Positions 1 through 7,677 of a stretch of DNA of 64,000 bases are shown here, piece after piece. The stretch covers positions 2,480,001 through 2,544,000 of the forward strand of contig NZ_PDJC01000001.1 of NCBI RefSeq assembly GCF_002563675.1. The letters run 5' to 3'. Position 1 is the stretch's first letter. Every line of letters begins with the position of its first letter. The position numbers and the translations under genes are program-made. The notes beneath the pieces are model-generated. The model was given only the letters and a program-made list of their open reading frames with translations. It was not told the DNA's origin and did not search any database. Source of the stretch: Propionicimonas paludicola. Its GTDB lineage: Bacteria; Actinomycetota; Actinomycetes; Propionibacteriales; Propionibacteriaceae.

Positions 1-480
1 TCTGCCGTCGTACTGGCCCTGCCCCTTGTCGAACTCCAGTTCTTGACGGGCTGCGAACCCGAGCTTGCGCGACTCGTCCCCAACCCGCAGGTACACATCG
101 CCGGCGCGGGTCTCGTGGACCAGTTCACCGGGATCAACACGGATCACGAGGAGTGCGTCCACTTCACCTGCGTCGTTGATGCAGCCGACCTGCTCCACGT
201 GCGCTCGCACAGGAGGGACGGTGAAGTCCAGGGCCGCTTGCCGGATGGCGTTCTGTTTCGACGCGTGGGATCGAATCCCTTCCACTCGCCCGTCAGACAG
301 TCCGATCACGATGACCCCGCCCTCTGCGTTGGCGAAGGCGGTGAGCGGCCTGTCGAGGTCCTGCGCCCGGACGCGAATCGACTTGCGATCGAACCACTGG
401 TCCTCCGGCAACGCCAAGAGGCGCCGGCCAACGTCCGACCGATCAGCCGCGAGCGCCGCATCCACCTGGTTCGCCGTCAT
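1..480 (-). CDS. AlbA_2/Schlafen-type putative DNA-binding protein, 3' part outside window
   Basis: Reading leftwards from an ATG at 478-480, the frame stays open for 160 codons to the window edge, so the C-terminal part is missing. The visible part reads WFDRKSIRV, then AFANAEGGVIVIGLSDG at about residues 53-69, then LVIRVDPGE and DVYLRVGDESRKL. This is the layout of the AlbA_2 (Schlafen AlbA_2) domain, which in bacteria is often joined to an ATPase or winged-helix region that cannot be seen here. It lies inside the integrative element, beside the integrase, so it is cargo or an element regulator. Members of the family have been linked to transcription control and to defence; the function here is unknown. 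CAAGTAG-type repeats lie directly upstream of its start. Confidence 0.75.
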   Translation of the reverse strand, partial: MTANQVDAALAADRSDVGRRLLALPEDQWFDRKSIRVRAQDLDRPLTAFANAEGGVIVIGLSDGRVEGIRSHASKQNAIRQAALDFTVPPVRAHVEQVGCINDAGEVDALLVIRVDPGELVHETRAGDVYLRVGDESRKLGFAARQELEFDKGQGQYDGR

Positions 481-614
481 GGCTCTACTTTAAACTTCTT
501 CATGTTCCATGCAAGTAGCCGCGCGGCCTCGCGCGCCGAGCCCCCCAGCCGCCCAGCCGCCCAGCGACATCGCTACTTGAAACTCCGGGCTTCAAGTAGC
601 TTTCAAGTAGAGCC
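481..614. promoter_or_regulatory. CAAGTAG repeat cluster and inverted repeat between AlbA gene and integrase
   Basis: CAAGTAG occurs at 512-518, 593-599 and 604-610 and its complement CTACTTG at 573-579, with a variant CTACTTT at 485-491. GCTACTTGAA (572-581) and TTCAAGTAGC (591-600) form a perfect 10-bp inverted repeat with a 9-base spacer. The last two direct copies are 11 bases apart, about one helical turn. The segment covers the upstream region of the AlbA_2 gene and the downstream side of the integrase. It could be an operator array, and the inverted repeat could also serve as a terminator for the integrase transcript. Confidence 0.55.
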
Positions 615-664
615 CGACTGATCGCAGGCCACGTCAAGAACCTCCAGCGCGCTTCGGGCGGGGG

Positions 665-1939
665 CTACGTCTCGGCTCGCGGGCCGTCGATACCCGTGGA
701 CTGAACGACTCCGGGCTCTGCGAGCAGCGCCATGCGGTCGGCGATGATCCGGTCGCGGCCCTCGGCGACGTGCTGGTAGACCAGCGCAGCCTTCGCCGTG
801 GAGTGCCCCATGCGCGCCATCAGCTCCGCGAGAGTGGCGCCGGCCTGCGCGGCCATGGTCGCCGCGCTGTGCCGAAGGTCGTGGAAGCGCAGGTCCGGCC
901 GTCCGGCCACCTGACGAGCCCTGTGGTAGGTCTTGCTGAGCGTGTTCACGTGCAGGTGGCCCGTCTTGGTCGCGTTCGGGAACAGCAGCCCGTCCGGGCC
1001 GGGCATGGCGTGCTCGGCGAGATGCCGCTTCAGGGCCGGACGCAGGTTCGGCGGGAGTGCGATCGTGCGGACGCCCGCTCGGGACTTGGGTGTGCCGACC
1101 GTCGCCTCGCCCTTGCGCCACACGACGGCGCGTTCGACCCGAACCGACATCGAGGCCAGGTCGAGGTCCTTGCGTCGCAGCTCGCTCACCTCGCCCCAGC
1201 GGAGGCCGCACCAAGCCGACAGCAGGATCAGCGCCTGGTACTTGTCGGGCATGTTCTCCACGATGATGGCGATCTGCTGAGGCGTGGCCGGCTTCGGCTC
1301 GAAGGTGCGGTGAAGGACCGTCGGATGCTCCACCTTGCATGGGGAGTCCGGAATCAGCGGACGGCGGCCCGTGCTGGCGCTGCGCATGATGGTCGACAGC
1401 AGCGAGTAGGCGTGTGCCCGCCGGGTCGGAGCGGCGGGCAGCAGCATCGCGTACCAGTCGTCGATGTCGTCGGCGGTGATGTCGGCCAGGTGCCTGTCGC
1501 CCAGGGTGGGCAGGATCTGCTTGTCGAGCAGGATGCGGTAGAGGTCCTTCGTCCGGGGCTTGAGCGGCTGGCCGTCCCGGGTGCGTCGGCGCTCGAGCCA
1601 GATCTCGGAGTAGTCGCGCAGTGTCGGGGTCTCGGCCGGCTGCGGGTCGGGCGGACGCCAGCGATGCTCCTCCAGTTCGGCCCGGCGCATCGACAGCCAC
1701 GCGTCGGCGTCGCCCTTGGTCTCGAACGTCACCGGGGCCAGATAGCGCTCCCCGTTCTCGCCGAGATAGCTGGCCTGGTAGCGGCCCGACCGCTGCTTCG
1801 CGATCTTTCCGAAGGCCCGCCGGCGTCGGGTCGACCTGGTCCGAGTGGACGGCCGCGGAGCCGAACCGGTGCGCGCGGGCGTACCCGCAGCCCCGTCCAC
1901 CAGTCGGAGATTGGTCACCCTGTCACCCTGCCCTTGCAT
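665..1939 (-). CDS. Tyrosine recombinase / phage-type integrase
   Basis: A 424-residue site-specific recombinase. The C-terminal catalytic domain shows the expected residues: Arg in GLRWGE (about residue 248), HDLRH near residue 353, and the MGHSTAKAALVYQH block with the GH histidine and the nucleophilic Tyr. The region at about 100-185 (TPTLRDYSEIWLERR, LADITADDIDDWYAML) resembles the SAM-like core-binding domain, and an AP2-like arm-binding segment (GRYQASYLGENGERY) precedes it. This is the usual layout of integrases of actinobacterial integrative elements. The start faces the tRNA-derived attachment site about 150 bases away, as is typical. The ATG at 1939 is preceded by AGGTGAG; a GTG at 1918 is the alternative. 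It should carry out integration and excision at the tRNA site described below. Confidence 0.93.
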   Translation of the reverse strand: MQGQGDRVTNLRLVDGAAGTPARTGSAPRPSTRTRSTRRRRAFGKIAKQRSGRYQASYLGENGERYLAPVTFETKGDADAWLSMRRAELEEHRWRPPDPQPAETPTLRDYSEIWLERRRTRDGQPLKPRTKDLYRILLDKQILPTLGDRHLADITADDIDDWYAMLLPAAPTRRAHAYSLLSTIMRSASTGRRPLIPDSPCKVEHPTVLHRTFEPKPATPQQIAIIVENMPDKYQALILLSAWCGLRWGEVSELRRKDLDLASMSVRVERAVVWRKGEATVGTPKSRAGVRTIALPPNLRPALKRHLAEHAMPGPDGLLFPNATKTGHLHVNTLSKTYHRARQVAGRPDLRFHDLRHSAATMAAQAGATLAELMARMGHSTAKAALVYQHVAEGRDRIIADRMALLAEPGVVQSTGIDGPRAET

Positions 1940-1946
1940 CTCACCT

Positions 1947-1966
1947 GCATCCTAACGCATCCTAAC
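1947..1966. repeat. Tandem 10-bp repeat upstream of integrase
   Basis: GCATCCTAAC is present twice with no gap (1947-1956 and 1957-1966), just upstream of the integrase start. Its position between int and the att core would suit an arm-type integrase binding site or an int operator. No further copies were noticed nearby. Confidence 0.5.
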
Positions 1967-2085
1967 GACAGCCCATTTCTGCCTATTTGCGCCAACTTCG
2001 CGTTCGAGAGGCAGCGACCATCACACCTAGTCATCGCGCTGAAACTAGTAGTCAGGAGAGGTAGACGAAAGAGCCCGAGGTGGCA

Positions 2086-2109
2086 GTTCAAATCCTGTCA
2101 CCCCGACCA
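2086..2109 (+). other. Attachment site: 3' end of a tRNA gene (probably tRNA-Pro)
   Basis: The segment begins with the T-loop sequence GTTCAAATC and ends with CACCCCGACCA, that is, the 3' T-arm, acceptor strand, discriminator and CCA of a tRNA. CACCCCG is the acceptor 3' strand expected to pair with CGGGGTG of actinobacterial tRNA-Pro. No D-arm or anticodon arm precedes it; the bases before 2086 do not extend the T-stem properly. Next to a tyrosine integrase, this is the duplicated 3' fragment (attR-like) left by integration into a tRNA gene. The complete tRNA should lie at the other end of the element, left of position 1. Confidence 0.75.
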
Positions 2110-2118
2110 CAAGCGGAG

Positions 2119-2161
2119 AGCCGCTCTGACCTGGGATCTGATCCCGGTTCGGAGCGGCTTT
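2119..2161 (+). terminator. Hairpin terminator following the tRNA remnant
   Basis: AGCCGCTC (2119-2126) pairs with GAGCGGCT (2152-2159) and is followed by TTT; an inner GGGAT/ATCCC stem extends the structure. It begins 10 bases after the tRNA CCA, so it is probably the original tRNA terminator and belongs to the chromosome rather than the element. Confidence 0.7.
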
Positions 2162-2309
2162 CAGCGTTTCGTGCCCCCGCCGCTGGCCGAGCCTGGCGAA
2201 GCCTGCACCGCCGACCGCACGTGCACCACACCAACCCCGATCCGGCCCAGCCTTGATCTGGCGTGATCCGCACAGCGGGCATGCGCATCGACGGCTAGCC
2301 TCGGAAGGC

Positions 2310-3530
2310 GTGGGTCGCGAAACAGTGTTGTTGTCGGAGGCGTCCTCGCTGACGGCTCGTGAGTTCACGACCGTGCTGGGCCGATCAGGCGTCAAGGTCG
2401 AGGCCGTCAGCCCTGCCATGGCGCCGCTGGTGAAGTTCAGCCGATGGTGCCGACGCGTCCATCGGGCGCCGGCACCATCGACTGACCCGATCGGCTATCT
2501 GCGCCGGGTGGACGAGCTGATGGCCTCCGGCCGCTTCGCAGCTCTCCTGCCCACCCATGAGCAAGCCTGGCTGTTCGCAGCCGGCCGGCATCTGCTGCCG
2601 CACGCCACAATGGCGGTCGCGGGGTTGGATGCGTTCGATCAGGTGCAGTCGAAGCCTGCGTTCGCAGCCCTCCTGGACTCACTTGGACTGCCGCAGCCGG
2701 CCTGGCGGTTGGTCGAGGCCGAGAGCGATCTGAGCGCGCTCGGCTTCCCAGTGTGGGTGAAGTCCGCCTTCTCCACCGCGGGACGAGGCGTCGGCCTTGC
2801 GGCCGACCATGAGCAGGCCGCATCACTGTGGACGATGATGACCCGAACTCCCGGCACGTCCGTCATGATCCAGAGTCCGGCAACGGGGCGCTATGCCCAA
2901 GTGCAAGGGCTCTTCGACCACGGACGGCTCGTCGCCGCTGCTGCCAGCGAACAGCTGGCGATCGGCGCGGGCGGGAGTGCCGCCGCACGCCTCAGCGTCG
3001 ACCACCCGGACGCGATCGCGGCGATCACCACACTCGGCGCCAGGCTCGGTTGGCACGGCGGCCTCACCCTTGACTACTTGCATGTCGACGGGGCGCCGTC
3101 CTTCATCGAGTGCAACCCGCGCACCGTCGAGCCTGGAAACGCGGCTGCAGCCGGGGTCGACTTGCCGGCACTGTCGATCAGGCTGGCCACGGGCGGCGAA
3201 CTCCCGACAAAGCCGCTGATCGCACGCGCCGGCGTCCGAACCAGATCGACGATGGCCATCGCGCTCGGTGCCGCCGAGCAGCACCACACCCGTCGCGCCG
3301 TCTTGTCCAGCATTGTTGGCTCGGTGAGTCAGCGATCGTCGCTGCGGGGCAGCACCGAGGTGCTCACTCCGCTCCTGGCTGACCCTCCCTCGCTGGTTCC
3401 GCTCGCGGTCGCAGTGGGAACCGTCCTGGCCAACCCGGCCCGGGTAGCCGAGCTGGCCGGCGGAACGGTCGAGACCTACACGGTCACCCATGAGGCCGTG
3501 CGGCGAGTGATGGACGTCCCGCACCCATAG
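2310..3530 (+). CDS. ATP-grasp domain protein
   Basis: An approximately 406-residue protein. The N-terminus (VLLSEASSLTAREF) resembles a pre-ATP-grasp fold. The middle part has KPAFAALLDSLGLPQP and FPVWVKSAFSTAGRGVG, an ATP-grasp lysine/glycine-loop region. FIECNPRTVEPGNAAAAGVDLP carries the Glu/Asn metal ligands typical of carbamoyl-phosphate-synthase-like ATP-grasp enzymes. Such enzymes ligate a carboxylate to an amine or thiol using ATP; the substrates here cannot be told. The frame is open back to 2253, but GTG 2310 is favoured because TAGCCT (2296-2301) fits a -10 box placed 8 bases before it and the conserved fold begins right after. It is the first chromosomal gene after the integration site and stands alone. 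Confidence 0.8.
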   Translation: MGRETVLLSEASSLTAREFTTVLGRSGVKVEAVSPAMAPLVKFSRWCRRVHRAPAPSTDPIGYLRRVDELMASGRFAALLPTHEQAWLFAAGRHLLPHATMAVAGLDAFDQVQSKPAFAALLDSLGLPQPAWRLVEAESDLSALGFPVWVKSAFSTAGRGVGLAADHEQAASLWTMMTRTPGTSVMIQSPATGRYAQVQGLFDHGRLVAAAASEQLAIGAGGSAAARLSVDHPDAIAAITTLGARLGWHGGLTLDYLHVDGAPSFIECNPRTVEPGNAAAAGVDLPALSIRLATGGELPTKPLIARAGVRTRSTMAIALGAAEQHHTRRAVLSSIVGSVSQRSSLRGSTEVLTPLLADPPSLVPLAVAVGTVLANPARVAELAGGTVETYTVTHEAVRRVMDVPHP

Positions 3531-3727
3531 CGCTGCGGCGATCTGGGCAGCTTCGACTCCCTGGCCCGGGCCGCGAAGTGGAGCATCGCCCGAAGCCACG
3601 AGGACGGCCCGGTCTGTTCGATCGTCTCGCGACGACGCTGAGCCGGTACCGCTGTCCCTGTTTCACAAGGGCCGGTGCCGGGTAACGAAGTGTGCAGGCT
3701 CTTGCCGGCGCAACCTCAGGAGGGCAC

Positions 3728-4120
3728 ATGCCCAGCTATCCCGAAGACCGACCCGTTCGCGCAGTTCCCGAGGACGTGCAGCCGACGCCGTCCCCGACTC
3801 TCGCCGCGCCGCTCACCCCGATTCCGGCTCCGGCACCGCGACCCGCCCCGGCCCGCGCCCGCAACCTGTCCGGCACCGCCTGGACGGCACTGGTGGTCGG
3901 AGTCGTGGCCTTGGTGTTCATCCTCATCTTCGTGCTGCAGAACAACGTCCCCACTCAGATCACCTTGCTGGCCTGGACGTTCAGCCTGCCGGTCGGCATC
4001 GCCGCGCTGTTCGCGGCCATTGCCGGCGCACTGATCACCGCAGGGGTGGGCACGGTCCGAATGATCGTGCTGGGACGCAGCGTCCGCCACCTGCGCCGCG
4101 ACGCGGCCCGGGCCAACTGA
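3728..4120 (+). CDS. LapA-domain (DUF1049) small membrane protein
   Basis: A 130-residue protein with a proline- and alanine-rich N-terminal tail (to about residue 45). It then has two hydrophobic segments (about 53-73 and 85-110) joined by LQNNVPTQITLLAWTFSLP, the hallmark of the lipopolysaccharide-assembly-protein-A-like domain. In actinomycetes, which lack LPS, the role of this family is not known. ATG 3728 is chosen because AGGAGGG stands just before it; the upstream extension to 3692 has no ribosome site. It is monocistronic. Confidence 0.85.
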   Translation: MPSYPEDRPVRAVPEDVQPTPSPTLAAPLTPIPAPAPRPAPARARNLSGTAWTALVVGVVALVFILIFVLQNNVPTQITLLAWTFSLPVGIAALFAAIAGALITAGVGTVRMIVLGRSVRHLRRDAARAN

Positions 4121-4274
4121 GCCTGACCCCCGCGGGGAAGCATCAGCGGCCCGCGGTTGTTCCACTAAGCAGGTTCACTCCCCGGACGGGCCACCTCGCG
4201 TCAGCGACGGCAAAGCTGGGTACCTGCACCTGGGCCATTTGGCCCCACCCCAACAGCAGAGAGGCGGACAGAAC

Positions 4275-4580
4275 ATGCGTATGCAGGCTGTCTTCAACGG
4301 AACCGTGATCGCCGAGAGCGACCAGACCGTGGTAGTCGAAGGTAACCACTACTTCCCGATCGAGTCCGCGCACACCGAGTACTTCGAGCCGTCCGGGACC
4401 CACACGGTCTGCCCGTGGAAGGGCATCGCCTCCTACTACACGGTCAACGTGGACGGGCAGAGCTCGTCCGACGCCGTTTGGTACTACCCGAAGCCCTCGG
4501 ACGCCGCCGTCGAGATCACCAACCGGGTCGCGTTCTGGCGCGGCGTCGAGATCCGTCCGGCGGACGAGGCTCAGCAGTGA
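4275..4580 (+). CDS. DUF427 domain protein
   Basis: A 101-residue protein that is nearly entirely a DUF427 domain: FNGTVIAESDQTVVVEGNHYFP, then CPWKGIASYYTV with the conserved Cys-Pro-Trp-Lys-Gly, then AVWYYPKPSDAAVEI and VAFWRGVEI. The family has a beta-rich fold; its biochemical role is not established. The start is set by GAGG at 4261-4264 before ATG 4275. The stop codon overlaps the GTG of the following oxidoreductase (GTGA, 4577-4580), so the two are translationally coupled and probably work together. Confidence 0.9.
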   Translation: MRMQAVFNGTVIAESDQTVVVEGNHYFPIESAHTEYFEPSGTHTVCPWKGIASYYTVNVDGQSSSDAVWYYPKPSDAAVEITNRVAFWRGVEIRPADEAQQ

Positions 4581-5950
4581 GCCCGGACGCCGACGTCATC
4601 GTCGTCGGCCTGGGGGTCGCCGGCGAGGCGATCGCCGGGAAGCTGGCCGAAGCCGGGCTGAGTGTGATCGGAATCGAGGCCGAACTAGTCGGTGGCGAGT
4701 GCCCCTACTGGGGCTGCATCCCGACCAAGATGATGATCCGGGCAGCGGACGCTCTAGCCGAGGCTCGCCGAGTCGGCGACCTGGCCGGCAGCGCCGAGGT
4801 TCACTCCGACTGGAGCCTGGTGGCCGAGCGGATCCGCAGCGAGGCCACCGACAACTGGAACGATCAGGTGGCCGTCGATCGGCTCACCGACAAGGGGATG
4901 CGCTTCCTCCGCGGACGGGCCACCATCCGCTCGACAACTCAGGTTGAGGTGCCCAGCGTCGGCACCCTCACCGCCGGCCAGGCACTGGTGGTCACCACCG
5001 GCACCACCTCGGCCATCCCGCCGATCCCCGGCCTGGCCGACGTCCCCTACTGGACGAACCGGGACGCCGTGAAGGCCGAGACTCTGCCCGGCGAACTGCT
5101 GATCATCGGGGCCGGCGCCATCGGCACCGAGATCGGTCAGGCCTGGGCCCGGTTCGGCGTGAAGGTCACCCTGCTGGACGCCGCCGACCGCCCACTGGCG
5201 CAGGAGGAAGCCGAGTCCGGCGCCCTGCTGGCCGAGGTGCTGGCCGCCGAAGGCATCGAGCTGAGGCTCGGGGTCGGTATAGCCAAGGTCAGCCACGATG
5301 ACTCCGGCTTCACCGTCGAGCTGGCCGATGGCAGCTCCGTCCACGGCGAGAAGCTGCTGGTGGCCACCGGACGCAAGCCCACCCTGGACGCCGACACCTG
5401 GCAGGCCCTCGGCCTGACCGGCAAACCGGGCACCCTGCCCACCGACGAGCAACTGCGCGTCGGCCACGGAGTCTGGGCGGCCGGCGACATCACCGGCCAC
5501 GGCGCCTTCACCCACATGGCGACCTACCAGGCCGACATCGTGGCTGCCTCGATCCTCGGCGAGCCGATCGCCGGTGCCGACTACCGTGCGGTGCCGCGGG
5601 TGGCGTTCACCGACCCGGAGATCGGTGCGGTCGGAATGACCGAGAAGCAGGCCCGCGAAGCCGGCTATGCCGTGCAGACCGGGTCGGCGCAGTTACCGTC
5701 CACCTCTCGCGGGTGGATTCACAAGGTCGGCAACGCTGGCTTCATCAAGCTGGTCGCCGACACCGATGCGGACGTCCTGCTGGGCGCCACCACGGCCGGT
5801 CCCAACGGCGGCGAGATTCTGGGGGCACTGGCGGTGGCCGTCCATGCCAGAGTGCCGATCAGCACCCTGGAGACGATGATCTACGCCTATCCGACCTTCC
5901 ATCGCGGCATCTTGGACGCCGTCCGGGATCTGCGGGCAGCCCAGCGCTGA
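4577..5950 (+). CDS. FAD/NAD(P)-dependent disulfide oxidoreductase (lipoamide dehydrogenase/mercuric reductase superfamily)
   Basis: A 457-residue class I pyridine nucleotide-disulfide oxidoreductase. It has an N-terminal FAD-binding GLGVAGEAIAG motif, the redox-active GGECPYWGCIPTK (Cys-x4-Cys) at about residues 38-50, and the NAD(P)-binding GAGAIGTEIG. The second FAD motif AAGDITG and a C-terminal dimerisation domain are also present. The C-terminus reads YAYPTFHRGILDAV, in place of the HPT-x-x-E block that supplies the catalytic base in lipoamide dehydrogenase. It is therefore unlikely to be a true E3 component, and its disulfide substrate is unknown. Start GTG 4577 overlaps the DUF427 stop. 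A strong hairpin follows. Confidence 0.88.
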   Translation: MSPDADVIVVGLGVAGEAIAGKLAEAGLSVIGIEAELVGGECPYWGCIPTKMMIRAADALAEARRVGDLAGSAEVHSDWSLVAERIRSEATDNWNDQVAVDRLTDKGMRFLRGRATIRSTTQVEVPSVGTLTAGQALVVTTGTTSAIPPIPGLADVPYWTNRDAVKAETLPGELLIIGAGAIGTEIGQAWARFGVKVTLLDAADRPLAQEEAESGALLAEVLAAEGIELRLGVGIAKVSHDDSGFTVELADGSSVHGEKLLVATGRKPTLDADTWQALGLTGKPGTLPTDEQLRVGHGVWAAGDITGHGAFTHMATYQADIVAASILGEPIAGADYRAVPRVAFTDPEIGAVGMTEKQAREAGYAVQTGSAQLPSTSRGWIHKVGNAGFIKLVADTDADVLLGATTAGPNGGEILGALAVAVHARVPISTLETMIYAYPTFHRGILDAVRDLRAAQR

Positions 5951-5969
5951 GCCGCACCTGGACGCAAGA

Positions 5970-5999
5970 CGGCCCCGCCGGATGACTCCGGCGGGGCCG
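5970..5999. terminator. Strong bidirectional hairpin between convergent genes
   Basis: CGGCCCCGCCGG (5970-5981) and CCGGCGGGGCCG (5988-5999) form a perfect 12-bp stem with a 6-base loop. It lies between the oxidoreductase stop (5950) and the stop of the convergent osmoprotectant-binding gene (6008), so it can end both transcripts. There is no long T-run on either side. Confidence 0.75.
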
Positions 6000-6007
6000 C
6001 TGCATGC

Positions 6008-6934
6008 TCAGGCCAGGCCGTTGGCCTTCAGCCACTCCGCAGCCACGGCGGACGCGTCCTGCTTGTCGACGACCACCTTGGTGACCAGGCCGGCCAGCGT
6101 GTCGGTGTCGAGCTTGGCCGAGACCCCGTTCAGCGCGGCGGTCACCTCAGGGGTGGCCTTGCTCGCGGTGAGCACCGGAATCACGTTCTGGGCACCGAAG
6201 AAGCTCTTGGTGTCCTCCAGCGAGACGAAGTCATTGGCCTTGATGGCCGGGTCGGTGGTGAACAGGTTGGCCGCCTGTACCTGCCCGTTCTTCAACGCCT
6301 GGACGGTCAGCGGACCGGCCACGTCCAGCGCCTTGAACTCCTTGAACACCAAGCCGTAGGTCTTCTTCAGGCCGGGGACGCCATAGCTGCGGCCCTTCCA
6401 CTCCGGCGGCCCGCCGAGCACCAGCTGCCCGGCCACCGGGACCAGATCCTCGATGGTCTTCAGCGAGTACTTGTCGGCGGTGGCCCGGGTGACCGTGATC
6501 GAGTCCTTGTCCTGGGCAGCAGCCGGCTGCAAGGCGGCCAGGGTCTTGGGCAGCGCGGCCTGCAGCGAGGCCAATGCGGTCGCCTCGTTGGAGGTGTCCG
6601 CGTCGGGGTTGAGGTACTTGGCGAAGGCGCCGGCGTACTCCGGGATCAGGTCGATCTCGCCCTTGGTGAGCGCCGGCACATAGGTCTCCCGCGAGGCGAT
6701 GTTCAGCTTCTTGGTGACCGACACCCCCTTGGCCTCCAGCGCACCGGCGTACAGCTCGGCGAGCAGCTCGCTTTCGGGGAAGTTGGCCGAGCCAACCGTC
6801 ACCGCAACCTGCGCCGCGGTGTTGGACGCGCTGGCCGAAGTCGCGCTGGGCGATGCCAGCGGGTCTCCGGTCGCGCAGGCCGACAGCAGCATGGCCGAGG
6901 CCAGTGCCGCCGCCAGGATCAGCTTCTTCATCAT
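6008..6934 (-). CDS. Osmoprotectant (glycine betaine/choline-type) ABC transporter substrate-binding lipoprotein
   Basis: A 308-residue lipoprotein: signal peptide with lipobox LSAC (Cys about 20), then an OpuAC/ProX-like fold. Recognisable parts are VTVGSANFPESELLAELYAGAL, RETYVPALTKGEIDLIPEYAGAF, the TADKYSLKTIEDL segment and VSAKLDTDTLAGLVTKVVVDKQD. Type F/OpuC-like binding proteins capture quaternary ammonium compounds for the membrane permeases. It is the last gene of the four-gene operon, 20 bases after the second permease. The ATG pair at 6934/6931 is preceded by AAGGAG. Confidence 0.9.
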   Translation of the reverse strand: MMKKLILAAALASAMLLSACATGDPLASPSATSASASNTAAQVAVTVGSANFPESELLAELYAGALEAKGVSVTKKLNIASRETYVPALTKGEIDLIPEYAGAFAKYLNPDADTSNEATALASLQAALPKTLAALQPAAAQDKDSITVTRATADKYSLKTIEDLVPVAGQLVLGGPPEWKGRSYGVPGLKKTYGLVFKEFKALDVAGPLTVQALKNGQVQAANLFTTDPAIKANDFVSLEDTKSFFGAQNVIPVLTASKATPEVTAALNGVSAKLDTDTLAGLVTKVVVDKQDASAVAAEWLKANGLA

Positions 6935-6954
6935 CGATACTCCTTCTTCCTCGG

Positions 6955-7677
6955 CTAAGCCGGGTCGGGGACCAGCCGCGTCCGAGTGGCGCGGCGAGAC
7001 GTGGTGGGCTGCAAGCCCGGGGAGACCACGGTGCGTTGCACCGCGGCGAAGATCAGGTCGACCAGGACGGCCAGGACAGCCACCAGCAGCGCCCCGCCGG
7101 CCATCTGGCCATAGTCGCGGTAGGCCTGGCCGTCGATCAGGAACCGGCCCAGGCCGCCCAGGCTGACCGAGGCGGCCAAGGTGCCGGTGGCGATCACCTG
7201 GAGCGCGGCCGAACGCAGCCCGCTGAAGATCAGCGGCAGCGCGCAGGGCACCTCGACCTTGGCCAGCACCTCGAGCGGACGCATGCCCATCCCGCGGGCC
7301 GCGTCGCGGGCGGCCGGATCGACACTCTCCACTCCGGCATAGGCACCGGCCAGGATCGGCGGGATGGCCAAGATCACCAGCACGATGATCGCCGGCGCCA
7401 GGAAGGCCAGATCGCCGCCGAGCCGCGGGCCGAGCACCAGGACGGCCACGAACAGCAGCCCCAGGGTCGGCACCGAGCGCATCCCGTTGGCCAAGTTCAC
7501 CACCACCAGCCGTCCGCGGCCGGTGTGGCCGATCCACAACCCGAGCGGGATGCCGATCAGCGCGGCCAGCAGCAGGGTCACCGAGGCGTAGCCCAGATGC
7601 TCGCCCAGGCGCGCGAAGATGCCGTCGCTGCCGAGCCAGTGGGCCGGATCGACCAGCCATCGCCAGATCGCGCTCAT
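6955..7677 (-). CDS. Osmoprotectant ABC transporter permease (second)
   Basis: A 240-residue inner-membrane permease with about five to six membrane segments. The conserved loop region ILAGAYAGVESVDPAARDAARGMGMRPLEVL is the BPD_transp_1 EAA-type motif that contacts the ATPase. The pattern NGMRSVPTLGLLFV is typical of OpuCB/OpuCD-like permeases. Its ATG overlaps the stop of the preceding permease (ATGA), indicating a heterodimeric channel made from coupled genes. Confidence 0.9.
   Translation of the reverse strand: MSAIWRWLVDPAHWLGSDGIFARLGEHLGYASVTLLLAALIGIPLGLWIGHTGRGRLVVVNLANGMRSVPTLGLLFVAVLVLGPRLGGDLAFLAPAIIVLVILAIPPILAGAYAGVESVDPAARDAARGMGMRPLEVLAKVEVPCALPLIFSGLRSAALQVIATGTLAASVSLGGLGRFLIDGQAYRDYGQMAGGALLVAVLAVLVDLIFAAVQRTVVSPGLQPTTSRRATRTRLVPDPA

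Noticed and set aside
4577-5950. Annotation as dihydrolipoyl dehydrogenase (lpd)
   Set aside because: The C-terminal His/Glu catalytic block is absent and no 2-oxoacid dehydrogenase genes are near.
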